Source of the DNA: Allokutzneria sp. A3M-2-11 16
Lineage (GTDB): Bacteria; Actinomycetota; Actinomycetes; Mycobacteriales; Pseudonocardiaceae
NCBI RefSeq assembly: GCF_024213555.1
Contig: NZ_JANAVO010000001.1
Coordinates: 868,001-932,000 of the forward strand
DNA: 64,000 nt
Reading direction: 5' to 3'
Both the position numbers and the translations under genes were made by a program. The notes beneath the pieces are model-generated. The model did no database searches, was not told the DNA's origin, and was given only the letters and a program-made list of their open reading frames with translations. Shown piece by piece: positions 1-8,467 of the stretch. The number at the start of each line of letters is the position of its first letter. The stretch's first letter is position 1.

Positions 1-942
1 CGCAGCCAGGAAGGCCGGAACGGAGTCGGTGAAGCCGAGCCAGATCATCGCGACGCCCGTGATGCCCAGACCGCCGATCGCGAGCGGCCTGCGGCCCCTG
101 GTGTCGGCGAGCTTGCCGGAGAAGAGCAGGACCAGCGCGTTGCTGCCGGCGAAGACCGACAGCGAGATGCCCGCCCACGCCTCGTTCTCCCGCAGCGCCT
201 GGGTGACGAACAGCGGGATCAGCGCCATCCGCACGCCGAACATGGTCCACCCGGTGGCGAAGTTCGAGGCCAGGGCCGCGCGGTAGGCGCGGTGGCGGAC
301 CGCCTCGCGCATGGTGAACAGCGGCCGCGAGTCGTCGCGGTTGGCGGCGGCCAGGGTGGACTTGCGCAGGAAGAACCAGGCGACGAAGGCCGCGACCAGC
401 AGCGCGACCGCGTAGGTGAGGAACGGCAGCTTGATCGAGATGCCGACCAGGCCGCCGCCCACGATCGGCCCGGTGATGTTGCCGAGCAGGAAGCCGGTCG
501 ACCACACGCCGGACGCCCGGCCGCGCAGGTGCGGCGGGCTGAGCCGGATCAGCAGGGCGACGGCGGAGACGGTGAACATCGTGGAACCGGTGCCGCCCAG
601 CCCGCGCAGGATCAGCAGCTGCCAGTAGTCCCCGGCGAACGCGCACGCGCCGGTGGAGACGGCGACGATGATCAGCCCCCACACGTAGACGGGGCGTTCG
701 CCGAAGAAGGTCACCAGCTTGCCGCTGACCGGGGCGAACGCCAGCCGGGTGAAGGCGAAGGCGCTGATCACGATCGAGGAGGCGGTGACGCCGACGTCGA
801 AGCTGGCCGCGAAGCCGGGCAGGGCGGGCGCGACGATGCCGAACCCGATCGCGATCACGAAGCTCGCCGCGACCAGCACCCACACCTCGCGGGGAAGGCG
901 GTTGGAGAGCTGTCCTGTCGCCGGTTCCGCGGACGTGCTCAC
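1..942 (-). CDS. MFS transporter, probable drug exporter (3' end cut by window edge)
   Basis: Read on the minus strand, 314 open codons run off the left edge. The protein is strongly hydrophobic with alternating membrane segments. It carries two major-facilitator loop motifs: GKLVTFFGERP near residue 70, and GKLADTRGRRP in the second half, which is the classic motif A between helices 8 and 9. The start is GTG at 942, chosen because GGGAGG lies 7 nt upstream. Family knowledge says such proteins export small molecules by proton antiport. The substrate cannot be told. A TTAGC-AGA-GCTAA palindrome 24 nt upstream suggests local repression. The stop lies outside the window. Confidence 0.85.
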   Translation of the reverse strand, partial: MSTSAEPATGQLSNRLPREVWVLVAASFVIAIGFGIVAPALPGFAASFDVGVTASSIVISAFAFTRLAFAPVSGKLVTFFGERPVYVWGLIIVAVSTGACAFAGDYWQLLILRGLGGTGSTMFTVSAVALLIRLSPPHLRGRASGVWSTGFLLGNITGPIVGGGLVGISIKLPFLTYAVALLVAAFVAWFFLRKSTLAAANRDDSRPLFTMREAVRHRAYRAALASNFATGWTMFGVRMALIPLFVTQALRENEAWAGISLSVFAGSNALVLLFSGKLADTRGRRPLAIGGLGITGVAMIWLGFTDSVPAFLAA

Positions 943-965
943 CCTGATGCCTCCCACTGCTCTCG

Positions 966-978
966 TTAGCAGAGCTAA
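966..978. promoter_or_regulatory. Palindromic operator candidate upstream of MFS gene
   Basis: TTAGC-AGA-GCTAA, a perfect 5-bp inverted repeat with a 3-nt centre, lies 24 nt upstream of the transporter start codon. MarR-type repressors of exporters often bind sites of this shape, but no MarR gene is visible here. The role is inferred. Confidence 0.35.
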
Positions 979-1028
979 GGTTAAGCCATCGGGCAATCGT
1001 TTTTGTAATCCGATCGGTACCTGTCTTG

Positions 1029-2249
1029 TCAGGAGTTCGCGGGACGCCTGCCCACGCGCAGCAGCGGCTGACCGCCCTGTGCCACCACTGGGCGACCCCG
1101 CCACGTGGTGGACTTGCCCAGCGCCACGCGCACAGCGTCACCGAGCAGTGCGGCGAACGCGGCCCCGGCCAGCGGTGCGACCACGCCGCTCGCAGCGGGC
1201 TGGTTGAGCGCGCGGGCGACGGCTCCGTGGCTGACCGCCTGAGCGCCCCACGCGACGGCTCCCAGGGTGACGAGCCGGGTGTTGCGGCGGCGGAGCCCCT
1301 TCGTCAGCGCGAAGATCGGGACAAGGCTGTAGAGCCCCTGGGAGAGCACGCCGACGCCGAGCACGCGGACGTCGCCGTTGTTGCCAGCGACGAAGCTCTT
1401 GCGCAGCGAGCGCCACATCACGCCGAAGCCGTCGAAGCCGGAGTTGCCGAACATGCCCTGGCTGTCCACCGTCAGCGTCCGCGCGCCCTGGTCGCGGAGC
1501 AGCGTCGCCATCGCGACGTCCTCCCCGCGCGAACCCGCGACCGCGGGCCAGCCGCCGACCCGCTCGTAGGCGTCGCGGCGGAAGAGCATGCAGTGCCCGT
1601 AGGCCAGCGCGAGCAGGCCCCTGCCGTCCGGGCCCGCGCTCTCCAGGATCATCGCGACCGCCGGGGGCATGACGGTCCAGTGTTCGAGCCGCGTCCGGTC
1701 CGTCACGCCGGGCGTGGAGACCAGGTCGGCCTCGCGGGCCAGCGCGGTCGTGAGCAGGCGCCCGACCAGCTCGGGGTGCGCCGTCGTGTCGGCGTCGAAG
1801 AACAGCAGCCAGTCGGTCGGCCCCGAGGCGTCCGGCCAGTCCGGGGCGGAGTCGGCCGCTATGACGCCGACGTGCATGGCGTGCACCTTGCCCGCCCAGC
1901 CCTCCGGCGGCCCGTCGCTGTCCACCACGCGGACCCGCGGGTCCTCCTCGGCGTGCCGGGCGACGATGGCGGCGGTCTCGTCGGTGGAACCGTCGTCGAC
2001 CACCACGATCCGCAGCGCGGCGTGCGTCTGCGCGCGCAGCGCGGTGAGGCAGCTGTCGATCGTCGCCTCCTCGTCCCTGGCCGGGACGATGACCGCGACG
2101 GTGGGCTGCTCGCGCAACGGCTCGGCCGCGATCGGCTGCTGCCGACGCAGGTTGACCAGGGTGTACGCGGTGCGCAGGACCGAGGCTGCCGCGACGAAGG
2201 TCGCCGCGCGGCGCAGCGGTCTGCCTGACTGGCGGGTGGCACGAGGCAT
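1029..2249 (-). CDS. Glycosyltransferase family 2 membrane protein
   Basis: 406 aa with the GT-A nucleotide-sugar fold of family 2. Visible are the N-terminal strand VAVIVPARDEEATI, the segment VVVDDGSTDET, and the metal-binding DxD-like FFDADTT. A QGARTL(T) stretch and C-terminal hydrophobic segments follow, as in carotenoid and hopanoid type membrane glycosyltransferases. The longer upstream reading was rejected. The ATG at 2249 gives the natural N-terminus MPRATRQSGRP and leaves 31 nt to the divergent helicase gene. It lies upstream of, and in the same direction as, the MFS gene, so the two may be co-transcribed. The acceptor substrate is unknown. Confidence 0.8.
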   Translation of the reverse strand: MPRATRQSGRPLRRAATFVAAASVLRTAYTLVNLRRQQPIAAEPLREQPTVAVIVPARDEEATIDSCLTALRAQTHAALRIVVVDDGSTDETAAIVARHAEEDPRVRVVDSDGPPEGWAGKVHAMHVGVIAADSAPDWPDASGPTDWLLFFDADTTAHPELVGRLLTTALAREADLVSTPGVTDRTRLEHWTVMPPAVAMILESAGPDGRGLLALAYGHCMLFRRDAYERVGGWPAVAGSRGEDVAMATLLRDQGARTLTVDSQGMFGNSGFDGFGVMWRSLRKSFVAGNNGDVRVLGVGVLSQGLYSLVPIFALTKGLRRRNTRLVTLGAVAWGAQAVSHGAVARALNQPAASGVVAPLAGAAFAALLGDAVRVALGKSTTWRGRPVVAQGGQPLLRVGRRPANS

Positions 2250-2280
2250 AGTCGAAGTCTGCCTGGCAGGCTGCCGTTTT

Positions 2281-4686
2281 GTGGTCGCAATCGCAAGGAA
2301 TTGGCACGACCTGCCCGATCTGCCGGTGCGCGCGGTCCTCGACGAGGTGGCCGGGCTGCTGACCGAGCACGGCACCGCGGTCCTGGTCGCGCCGCCGGGA
2401 ACCGGCAAGACCACGCTGGTCCCGCTGGCGCTGGCCGCGAACGGGGCGCGCGTGGTGGTCGCCGAGCCCAGGCGGCTCGCGGCCAGGGCAGCGGCGGCGC
2501 GGATGGCCGGGTTGCTCGGCGAGCGGGTCGGGGAGACGGTCGGCTACTCCGTGCGCGGTGATCGCAAAGTCTCCGCCTCGACCCGGATCGAGGTCGTCAC
2601 CTCCGGTCTGCTGGTCCGGCGGCTCCAGTCGGACCCCGAGCTCTCCGGCGTCGACACGGTGATGCTCGACGAGATCCATGAGCGGCACCTCGACGCCGAC
2701 CTGCTGCTCACGCTGCTGGTGGACGCGCGCGCCGGGCTGCGCGAGGACCTGCGGCTGCTGGCGACCTCGGCGACCGTCGCGGCGGAGGAGGTCTCCGAGC
2801 TCCTCGGTGCCGCCCCCGTTCTCCGCGTCCCCTCGGTGACGTTCCCCGTCGAGACCCGCTACGTGGCGCCCGCCAACCGCGAGCGGATCGAGGGCACGGT
2901 CGCGCGCGCTGTGCGCTCGGCGTTGAAGGACTGCGTCGGCGATGTCTTGGTGTTCTTGCCTGGCGCAGCGGAAATCCGCCGTGTCGGGGAAGCAGTGAGC
3001 GGCCTTGATGTCGCAGTACGCCCGCTGCACGGCCGCCTTCCCGCTGCAGAGCAGGACGCGGCGCTGCGCCCAGGTGATCAACGCAGGGTGATCTTGTCCA
3101 CGGCGGTCGCGGAGTCGAGCCTCACGGTTCCGGGCGTTCGGGTCGTCGTCGACTCCGGCCTATCTCGTGTGTCCAAAGTGGACCATCGGCGGGGAATGGC
3201 CGGGCTGGCAACGGTTCGCGTCTCGTCAGCCGTCGCGGAGCAGCGCGCCGGTCGCGCCGGACGAGAGGCGCCGGGCGTGGTCTACCGCTGCTGGCCGGAG
3301 CACGAGCACAGCACGCTGCCGCGCCAGCCGGAGCCGGAGATCCGCACGGCCGACCTGACCCGGCTGGCCTTGGAACTCGCGAGCTGGGGCACTCCGGACG
3401 GCTCCGCGCTCTCGTGGTGGGACGCTCCTCCGACGGGTGCGCTGAACGCGGGCCGCGAAGTACTGCATGCGTTGGGAGCACTGGACGAACGCGGCGAGCT
3501 GACCAAGCGCGGTCGCGGCCTCGCCGACGTCGGACTGCATCCCCGGCTCGCCCGCGCGCTGATCGACGGCGCGGAACTCGTCGGCCCGCGAGCAGCCGCG
3601 GAGGTGGTGGCACTCCTCGACGACGACACCCTCGCGTCCGATGTGGACATCAAAACCTCCTTGCAGCGCTTGAGGTCTGGAACGCCCGCAACGCAACGCT
3701 GGCGCCGCGAGACCGATCGGCTGCGCAGCCAGGTCAGCGGCAAGGAACGCGGGCCCGATCCTGCGCTCGTCGTGGCGCTGGCACATCCGGAGCGGTTGGC
3801 GAAGCGCCGACCCGGCGGTGGGCCGGTGTATCTGATGGCAGGCGGCACCGCGGTGGAGCTGCCACCGGGAAGCGCGCTCGGCGACGCGGAGTGGCTGGCC
3901 GTCGCGGTCGCCGATCGCGAACCCGGCAAGCGGCACGGGCGCATCCGCTTGGCAGCCGTGGCAGATGAGGTGCTGGCAGCATCGGCCGGACGCGCGCTGC
4001 TCACCGAAGCCGACGAGGTGAGCTGGCAGGACGGCGATGTCGTCGCGCGCAAGGTTCGCAAGCTCGGAGCCATTGTGCTGCACGAAAAACCACTGTCCAA
4101 TCCGGACAGATCGGCACTGCACGATGCACTGGTGACAGGACTCCGCAAGGAAGGAACCGGCCTGCTCAAGTGGTCGGAGGACGCGGTCCGGCTCAGGCAA
4201 CGGTTGGCGTTCCTCAACGAAACCCTGGGAGACGACTGGCCCGGAGTCGACGAGGAGAGCTTGTTGTCCACTGTGGACAATTGGCTGGACCTCTCGTCCG
4301 CGCGGCGCCGCTCGGACCTGGCGAAGATCGATGCCGGGCAGGCGCTGCGCCGGCTGCTGCCGTGGTCACTCGCGGGCAGGCTCGACGAGTTCGCGCCGGA
4401 GCGCATCGCCTTGCCCAACGGCACCAAGGCGAAGGTGGACTATTCGACCGCGGAACCTGTGCTCCCGGTGAAGGTGCAGCACGCCTTCGGCTGGACGGAC
4501 ACGCCCAGGATCGCGGGCGGCAAGGTCACCGTGCTGCTGCACCTGCTCTCCCCCGCTGGGCGGCCGACCGCGGTCACGAGGGACCTCGCGTCCTTCTGGC
4601 GCAACGGTTATCCGCAGGTACGAGCGGAGCTCCGGGGCCGCTACCCGAAGCACCGCTGGCCGGAAAACCCCCTCAGCCCGCCATGA
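2281..4686 (+). CDS. hrpB: ATP-dependent RNA helicase HrpB
   Basis: 801 aa, close to the usual ~820 of HrpB. The DEAH/RHA helicase motifs are in order: APPGTGKT (Walker A, residues 37-44), DEIHER (Walker B, about residue 130), LLATSATV (motif III), and the motif V/VI region with STAVAESSLTVPGVRVVVDSG and QRAGRAGR. The long C-terminal HrpB-specific region with a LRRLLPW-type end is present. It probably unwinds structured RNA in the cytoplasm; its cellular role is poorly defined in actinobacteria. Start GTG 2281 has only a weak Shine-Dalgarno (GGCAGG) and is the most upstream start compatible with the divergent glycosyltransferase gene. Confidence 0.9.
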   Translation: MVAIARNWHDLPDLPVRAVLDEVAGLLTEHGTAVLVAPPGTGKTTLVPLALAANGARVVVAEPRRLAARAAAARMAGLLGERVGETVGYSVRGDRKVSASTRIEVVTSGLLVRRLQSDPELSGVDTVMLDEIHERHLDADLLLTLLVDARAGLREDLRLLATSATVAAEEVSELLGAAPVLRVPSVTFPVETRYVAPANRERIEGTVARAVRSALKDCVGDVLVFLPGAAEIRRVGEAVSGLDVAVRPLHGRLPAAEQDAALRPGDQRRVILSTAVAESSLTVPGVRVVVDSGLSRVSKVDHRRGMAGLATVRVSSAVAEQRAGRAGREAPGVVYRCWPEHEHSTLPRQPEPEIRTADLTRLALELASWGTPDGSALSWWDAPPTGALNAGREVLHALGALDERGELTKRGRGLADVGLHPRLARALIDGAELVGPRAAAEVVALLDDDTLASDVDIKTSLQRLRSGTPATQRWRRETDRLRSQVSGKERGPDPALVVALAHPERLAKRRPGGGPVYLMAGGTAVELPPGSALGDAEWLAVAVADREPGKRHGRIRLAAVADEVLAASAGRALLTEADEVSWQDGDVVARKVRKLGAIVLHEKPLSNPDRSALHDALVTGLRKEGTGLLKWSEDAVRLRQRLAFLNETLGDDWPGVDEESLLSTVDNWLDLSSARRRSDLAKIDAGQALRRLLPWSLAGRLDEFAPERIALPNGTKAKVDYSTAEPVLPVKVQHAFGWTDTPRIAGGKVTVLLHLLSPAGRPTAVTRDLASFWRNGYPQVRAELRGRYPKHRWPENPLSPP

Positions 4687-4689
4687 CCT

Positions 4690-5178
4690 TCACGTGTGCT
4701 TCTTCTTGCTCGGCCAGATTTCGTGCTCGGGGTCCCACCACAAGACGTAGAAGCGCTCCCGCTCGCGAAATCCGTACAGCCGACCAGGACCGTCGATGCG
4801 CAGACGGCTGATCTGATCGCGATCGTCGTACTCCAGCTCACGAAGGCGCTCCAACGCAGCTTTGCTGGGCAGATCCGGCAAGGCGTAGTCCTTGCCGGTC
4901 CCATCGCCTCGAGCAAAGATCTCCTGCACGGTCATACTCTCGAAACCTTTGACGCGCTTGAGAAGCGCGCGATGAGCACCTTGATTGATCTTCGTAAGGC
5001 ACCAGGGGCCGTCGAGGTCGATCCTGCTGAACAGAACGACGACTTTGTTCTGCGGCTCGGACGGCGTGAACTCCCTCCTGGGAGTCAATCTGTCGGGGAT
5101 GCCCGCGGCTTCTCGCGTTCGCGCGGAACGGGCGCCTTGCGGAACCGACTTCGCCGTTGGTCGCTTTCCCTTGCTCAT
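4690..5178 (-). CDS. Putative RelE/HigB-like toxin of a Panacea TA pair
   Basis: 162 aa. The basic N-terminus is followed by NKVVVLFSRIDLDGPW, which suggests a substrate-contacting core. The C-terminal block RLYGFRERERFYVLWWDPEHEI resembles the terminal strands of RelE/HigB-type ribonucleases, which end in a similar histidine-containing WDPEH...KKHT. The ATG at 5178 sits in an ATGA overlap with the stop of the upstream Panacea-domain gene, so the two are translationally coupled. Antitoxin-first order fits a type II TA pair. The nuclease assignment is inference from the C-terminal pattern; an unrelated Panacea-associated toxin class is possible. Base composition looks slightly less GC-rich than the flanking genes. 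Confidence 0.55.
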   Translation of the reverse strand: MSKGKRPTAKSVPQGARSARTREAAGIPDRLTPRREFTPSEPQNKVVVLFSRIDLDGPWCLTKINQGAHRALLKRVKGFESMTVQEIFARGDGTGKDYALPDLPSKAALERLRELEYDDRDQISRLRIDGPGRLYGFRERERFYVLWWDPEHEIWPSKKKHT

Positions 5179-5642
5179 ACCTCTTCGGCCGTGGCGCTGG
5201 TCAGGCCGTCGTAGTACTCGTGCATGTAGCCGACCGGAATCACGGCCTTGCCGCGTTCGCCATCCCGCAGTCGCGCATCCTCGCGCGCCCGTTGCCAAGG
5301 CTGTTCGCGGTGGGTCAGTTCGCTCAGCCAGTGCGCTGGCTTGTCCCCGTAGAAGTCGAGCACGGCGTCGATCGTCTCGCGCTCATCCGCCTGAAGGCGG
5401 GTGGGATCGCCATCGCCGAGCTGTTCGCCGCTGGCCAGGTTCAGCCGCCCACGATGACAACGGTAGAGCTCCGGCACCACCGGACCGTTCGCCCACGCCT
5501 CGATGGCCTCCCCGAAGAGCTCCTTCTCCTCCCACACCAGGTTCCAAGCCTGGCTGTAGTACACGAGCTTCTGGAGCTTCATCGCGGTCATCGGTCCCCT
5601 GCGGGACAAGATGTACGCCGCGACGTCGAGCACTCTGGCCAC
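5175..5642 (-). CDS. Panacea-domain (DUF4065, SocA-like) antitoxin
   Basis: 155 aa. The Panacea/DUF4065 signature is clear: LDVAAYIL..., the segment MKLQKLVYYSQAWNLVW, and EAIEAWANGPVVPELYRCHRG. Such proteins neutralise diverse toxins (SocAB, PanAT and GepA-type systems). I chose GTG 5642 because GGAGGAGAGGGGGG lies just upstream and the N-terminus then matches the family; an upstream ATG at 5714 would add 24 untypical residues. It is the first gene of a two-gene operon. An SOS-box-like palindrome at 5723-5738 lies about 80 nt upstream. Confidence 0.85.
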   Translation of the reverse strand: MARVLDVAAYILSRRGPMTAMKLQKLVYYSQAWNLVWEEKELFGEAIEAWANGPVVPELYRCHRGRLNLASGEQLGDGDPTRLQADERETIDAVLDFYGDKPAHWLSELTHREQPWQRAREDARLRDGERGKAVIPVGYMHEYYDGLTSATAEEV

Positions 5643-5722
5643 CTGGTCCCCCCTCTCCTCCGCCGACCGCACACCTCCAGTGTGACCGATCAGGCGAGCA
5701 TCATCACCGGCCATCGAATGTA

Positions 5723-5738
5723 CTCGAACATGTGTTCG
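5723..5738. promoter_or_regulatory. SOS box (LexA site) upstream of the Panacea TA pair
   Basis: TCGAACATGTGTTCGG matches the actinobacterial LexA consensus TCGAACRNNYGTTCGA at all but the last base. It lies about 80 nt upstream of the chosen GTG start of the antitoxin gene. The match is seen directly; binding is inferred. Confidence 0.6.
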
Positions 5739-5784
5739 GCAATGCCCGCTTACCAGGCATTTTCCCTAACCCAATCGGGTAGGA

Positions 5785-6951
5785 CTAGCCCGCCATGACC
5801 TTCATCAGCTCCTGCCGGTAGGGGCGCAGGCCGCGCACGGAGTTCCACCCCAGCACGCCGGTCAGCTGCCCGTCGCGACGGTAGGCCGCGATGAACGAGC
5901 CCTCCGCCGGTGCGCCCTCGACGATCTCCAGCTCGTCACCGGGCAGCGGCCAGCCGAACATCTGGATCTTCGTGTCGTACTGGTCGGACCAGAAGTACGG
6001 CAACGGCCGGAATTCCTGTTGCGCGCCAAGGAGGTTCATCGCGACCGCCATCGCCTGCTCACTGGCGTTGGTGCGGTGCTCAAGGCGAATCCGGCCGAGC
6101 ACCGGGTGTTCCCACGACGCCACGTCGCCCGCCGCGTACACCCCGGGCGCGGCCGAGCAGTACGCGTCGCAGCGCACCCCTTGCGGGTCAACGGGAATGC
6201 CGCTGCCGTCGAGCCAGTCGGTGACCGCCGTGGCCCCGATGCCGACCAGCATGGCGTCGGCCTCGATCTCGGTGCCGTCGGTGAGCACCACGCCGGTGAT
6301 CCGGCCCGCGGCCGACCGCACCGAGTCGACGCCGACCCCGAAGTGCTGGCGGACGCCGTTCTCCGCGTGCAGGTTCGCGACCAGCTCGCCCAGCCGCGGC
6401 CCGAGCTGGCGGGTCATCGGCACCGGCAGCGGGTCGATCAGGGTCACGTCGAGCCCGAGCTTGCGCGCGGTCGCGGCGACCTCGCAGCCGATCAGCCCCG
6501 CCCCGACGACGACCAGGCGCGGCCCCGCGAGCAGTTCGACGCGCAGCGACAACGCGTCGTCGAGGGTCCGCAGCACGTGAACCCCGCCAACACCCTCGAC
6601 ACCGGGCAGCGTTCGCGGCACGACACCGGTGGCGATCACCAGCCCGTCGAAGTCGAGCCGGTCACCGCCGTCGAGCAGGACCTGCCGCCCGGACACCCCG
6701 GTGGCGCGGGTGGCCAGGCGCAGGTCGAGCCGCAGGTCGGCGAGCTTCTCCTCGGGGCGCAGCCGCACCCGCTCCGGCTCCCAAGCGCCCGCGAGGACCT
6801 GCTTGGACAGCGGCGGCCGGTCGTAGGGCAGGTGCGCCTCCGCGCCGACCAGGGTCAGCTCACCGTCGTAACCCCGGCGGCGCAACGCTTCGGCGGTACC
6901 CAGTCCGGCCGCCGAAGCGCCGACGACAACGATCTTGCGCACGGTCGTCAC
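5785..6951 (-). CDS. Ferredoxin reductase, FAD/NAD(P)H-dependent (P450 electron supply)
   Basis: 388 aa. The N-terminal Rossmann motif KIVVVGASAAGLGTAEALRR binds FAD. A second dinucleotide fold, RLVVVGAGLIGCEVAA near residue 150, binds NAD(P)H. VYAAGDVASW is the second FAD-contact motif. This is the architecture of class I P450 reductases such as putidaredoxin reductase. GTG 6951 overlaps the ferredoxin stop by 4 nt (GTGA). The gene closes the operon P450 - ferredoxin - reductase and should pass NAD(P)H electrons to that ferredoxin. A longer N-terminal extension seen upstream is a frame artefact. Confidence 0.9.
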   Translation of the reverse strand: MTTVRKIVVVGASAAGLGTAEALRRRGYDGELTLVGAEAHLPYDRPPLSKQVLAGAWEPERVRLRPEEKLADLRLDLRLATRATGVSGRQVLLDGGDRLDFDGLVIATGVVPRTLPGVEGVGGVHVLRTLDDALSLRVELLAGPRLVVVGAGLIGCEVAATARKLGLDVTLIDPLPVPMTRQLGPRLGELVANLHAENGVRQHFGVGVDSVRSAAGRITGVVLTDGTEIEADAMLVGIGATAVTDWLDGSGIPVDPQGVRCDAYCSAAPGVYAAGDVASWEHPVLGRIRLEHRTNASEQAMAVAMNLLGAQQEFRPLPYFWSDQYDTKIQMFGWPLPGDELEIVEGAPAEGSFIAAYRRDGQLTGVLGWNSVRGLRPYRQELMKVMAG

Positions 6952-7145
6952 TGCTCCAGGACGGTGATCGCGGCGGCGGGGCAGCGTTCGGCCGCCTCCT
7001 CGACTGCCTCGCGGAGCTCGTCCCCGGGCCGCTCGTCCAGCAGCACGACGATGCCGTCGCTCTCCCGCTGGTCGAACACCTCCGGCGCGGACAGCACGCA
7101 CGATCCGGCGCCGCAGCACTTGTCCTGGTCGATCTCGACTCGCAT
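6948..7145 (-). CDS. Small ferredoxin, [3Fe-4S] type
   Basis: 65 aa. The sequence begins MRVEIDQDKCCGAGSCV and ends AERCPAAAI, so cluster cysteines lie in a CxxxxxC...CP pattern typical of streptomycete 3Fe-4S ferredoxins that serve P450s. The ATG at 7145 is preceded by GAGGAG at a good distance; upstream ATGs lack one. It is located between the P450 gene (stop 36 nt upstream) and the reductase gene (4-nt overlap), so it is the electron shuttle of the three-component system. Confidence 0.9.
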   Translation of the reverse strand: MRVEIDQDKCCGAGSCVLSAPEVFDQRESDGIVVLLDERPGDELREAVEEAAERCPAAAITVLEQ

Positions 7146-7180
7146 CACAACACTCCTCGTCGTCACTTGCCGTTCCATCA

Positions 7181-8374
7181 TTACCAACCGACGGGGAGGT
7201 GATGCACTCCGTAAATCAACATGTCGCTCTTGTACGGAATCTCACCCTCCGGCAGGTCGACCCGCAGCGCCGGGAACCGCCGGAACAGCGCGTTGAGGGC
7301 GATCTGCATCTCCACCCTGGCGAGCTGCTGGCCGAGGCACTGGTGCGGGCCGAAACCGAAGGACAGGTGCGAGACGCGCTTGCGGTCGGCGTCGAGCTCG
7401 TCGGGGTCGGCGTAGACCCCGGGGTCGCGGTTGCCCGCCGCCAGCGAGGCGATCACCCACTCGCCCTTACGGATCAGCGTGCCGCCGACCTCGATGTCCT
7501 CGGTGGCCAGCCGCCGGACACCGTGCTGGACGATGGTGAGCAGCCGCAACGCCTCCTCGACGTAGGCGTCCACCTTGGCCGGGTCGGCGCGCAGGGCCTC
7601 GACCTTGTCCGGGCTGCGCAGCAGCGCGACCGTGGTCAGCCCGATCATGTTCGCCGTCGTCTCGTGCCCGGCGACCAGCAGCAGCATGCCGATGGAGGCG
7701 AGCTCGAGGTCGGTGAAGGGCTGTTCCATCTCCGCCGAGCGCTCGATCAGCCTGGTCATCAGCGCCGCGTCGGGCTCGCGCCGCTTGAGTTCCACCAGCT
7801 CCAGCATGTAGTCCCGCAGCCGCTCGCCCGCCCTCGCCCGCTCCTCCGGCGCGATGTCCCTGGTCAGCAGCTGCTTGCTGTCGTGCTGGAACCGGGAGTG
7901 GTCGGTGTAGGGCACGCCGAGCAGCTGGCAGATCACCAGCGAGGGGATCGGCAGCGCGAAGTGCTCGACCAGGTCGGCGCCCTGGCCCGCGCGCTCCAGC
8001 TCGTCGAGCTGGGACTCGACGAGCTGCCGGATGCCCGGTTCGAGCAGCCGGATCTGCCGGACGGTGAACTCGCCGGTCAGCGCGCGGCGGAAGCGGGTGT
8101 GCTCCGGCGGGTCGAGCCGGATGAACGGCTTGAGCGGGTCGTCCTCCCGCCGCAGGTCCTTGAACTCCGGCGGGATGAAGTCGGAGGAAAACCGCGTGTC
8201 CCCGAGCACGGCGCGGACGTCGGCGTACCTGGTGACCAGCCAGGTCTGTTCGCCCACGAGGTCGAGGACCTTGGTGACCGGTGCCTCCGCCAGGAGCTGG
8301 GCGTACCCGGGCGGCGGCATGAGCGGGTCGACGCGCTCGGTCGGCATCGACTGGTGGGCGACGGGACAGTTCAC
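7181..8374 (-). CDS. Cytochrome P450 monooxygenase
   Basis: 397 aa, the normal length for a soluble bacterial P450. Hallmarks are the I-helix oxygen-activation motif AGHETTA, the K-helix EALRL (ExxR), and the haem loop FGFGPHQCLGQQLAR whose Cys is the haem ligand. It begins NCPVAHQSMPTERVDPL after a GTG at 8374 with GGGGG upstream, as in CYP105/CYP107-like enzymes. The substrate is unknown and no other biosynthetic genes flank it. The three 11-bp-phased GCTGAC repeats upstream suggest control by the adjacent two-component system. Confidence 0.92.
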   Translation of the reverse strand: MNCPVAHQSMPTERVDPLMPPPGYAQLLAEAPVTKVLDLVGEQTWLVTRYADVRAVLGDTRFSSDFIPPEFKDLRREDDPLKPFIRLDPPEHTRFRRALTGEFTVRQIRLLEPGIRQLVESQLDELERAGQGADLVEHFALPIPSLVICQLLGVPYTDHSRFQHDSKQLLTRDIAPEERARAGERLRDYMLELVELKRREPDAALMTRLIERSAEMEQPFTDLELASIGMLLLVAGHETTANMIGLTTVALLRSPDKVEALRADPAKVDAYVEEALRLLTIVQHGVRRLATEDIEVGGTLIRKGEWVIASLAAGNRDPGVYADPDELDADRKRVSHLSFGFGPHQCLGQQLARVEMQIALNALFRRFPALRVDLPEGEIPYKSDMLIYGVHHLPVGW

Positions 8375-8421
8375 GGTGGGACCCCCTGCTTCTCGGGTGT
8401 GCGTCCAGATCACCAGCACCG

Positions 8422-8463
8422 GCTGACGCGAACCCGCACGGAAGCTGACACCTTGCTGACACC
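8422..8463. promoter_or_regulatory. Phased direct repeats upstream of the P450 operon
   Basis: GCTGAC occurs at 8422, 8444 and 8455. The last two copies extend to GCTGACACC. Spacings are 22 and 11 bp, so the copies are in helical register, the arrangement OmpR-family response regulators bind. The block lies between the histidine-kinase stop and the P450 start. That the neighbouring regulator binds it is inference. Confidence 0.5.
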
Positions 8464-8467
8464 GGCG

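Noticed and set aside
5785-8374. Natural-product gene cluster around the P450
   Set aside because: Only the three electron-transfer and oxidation genes are present; neighbours are sensor and TA genes.
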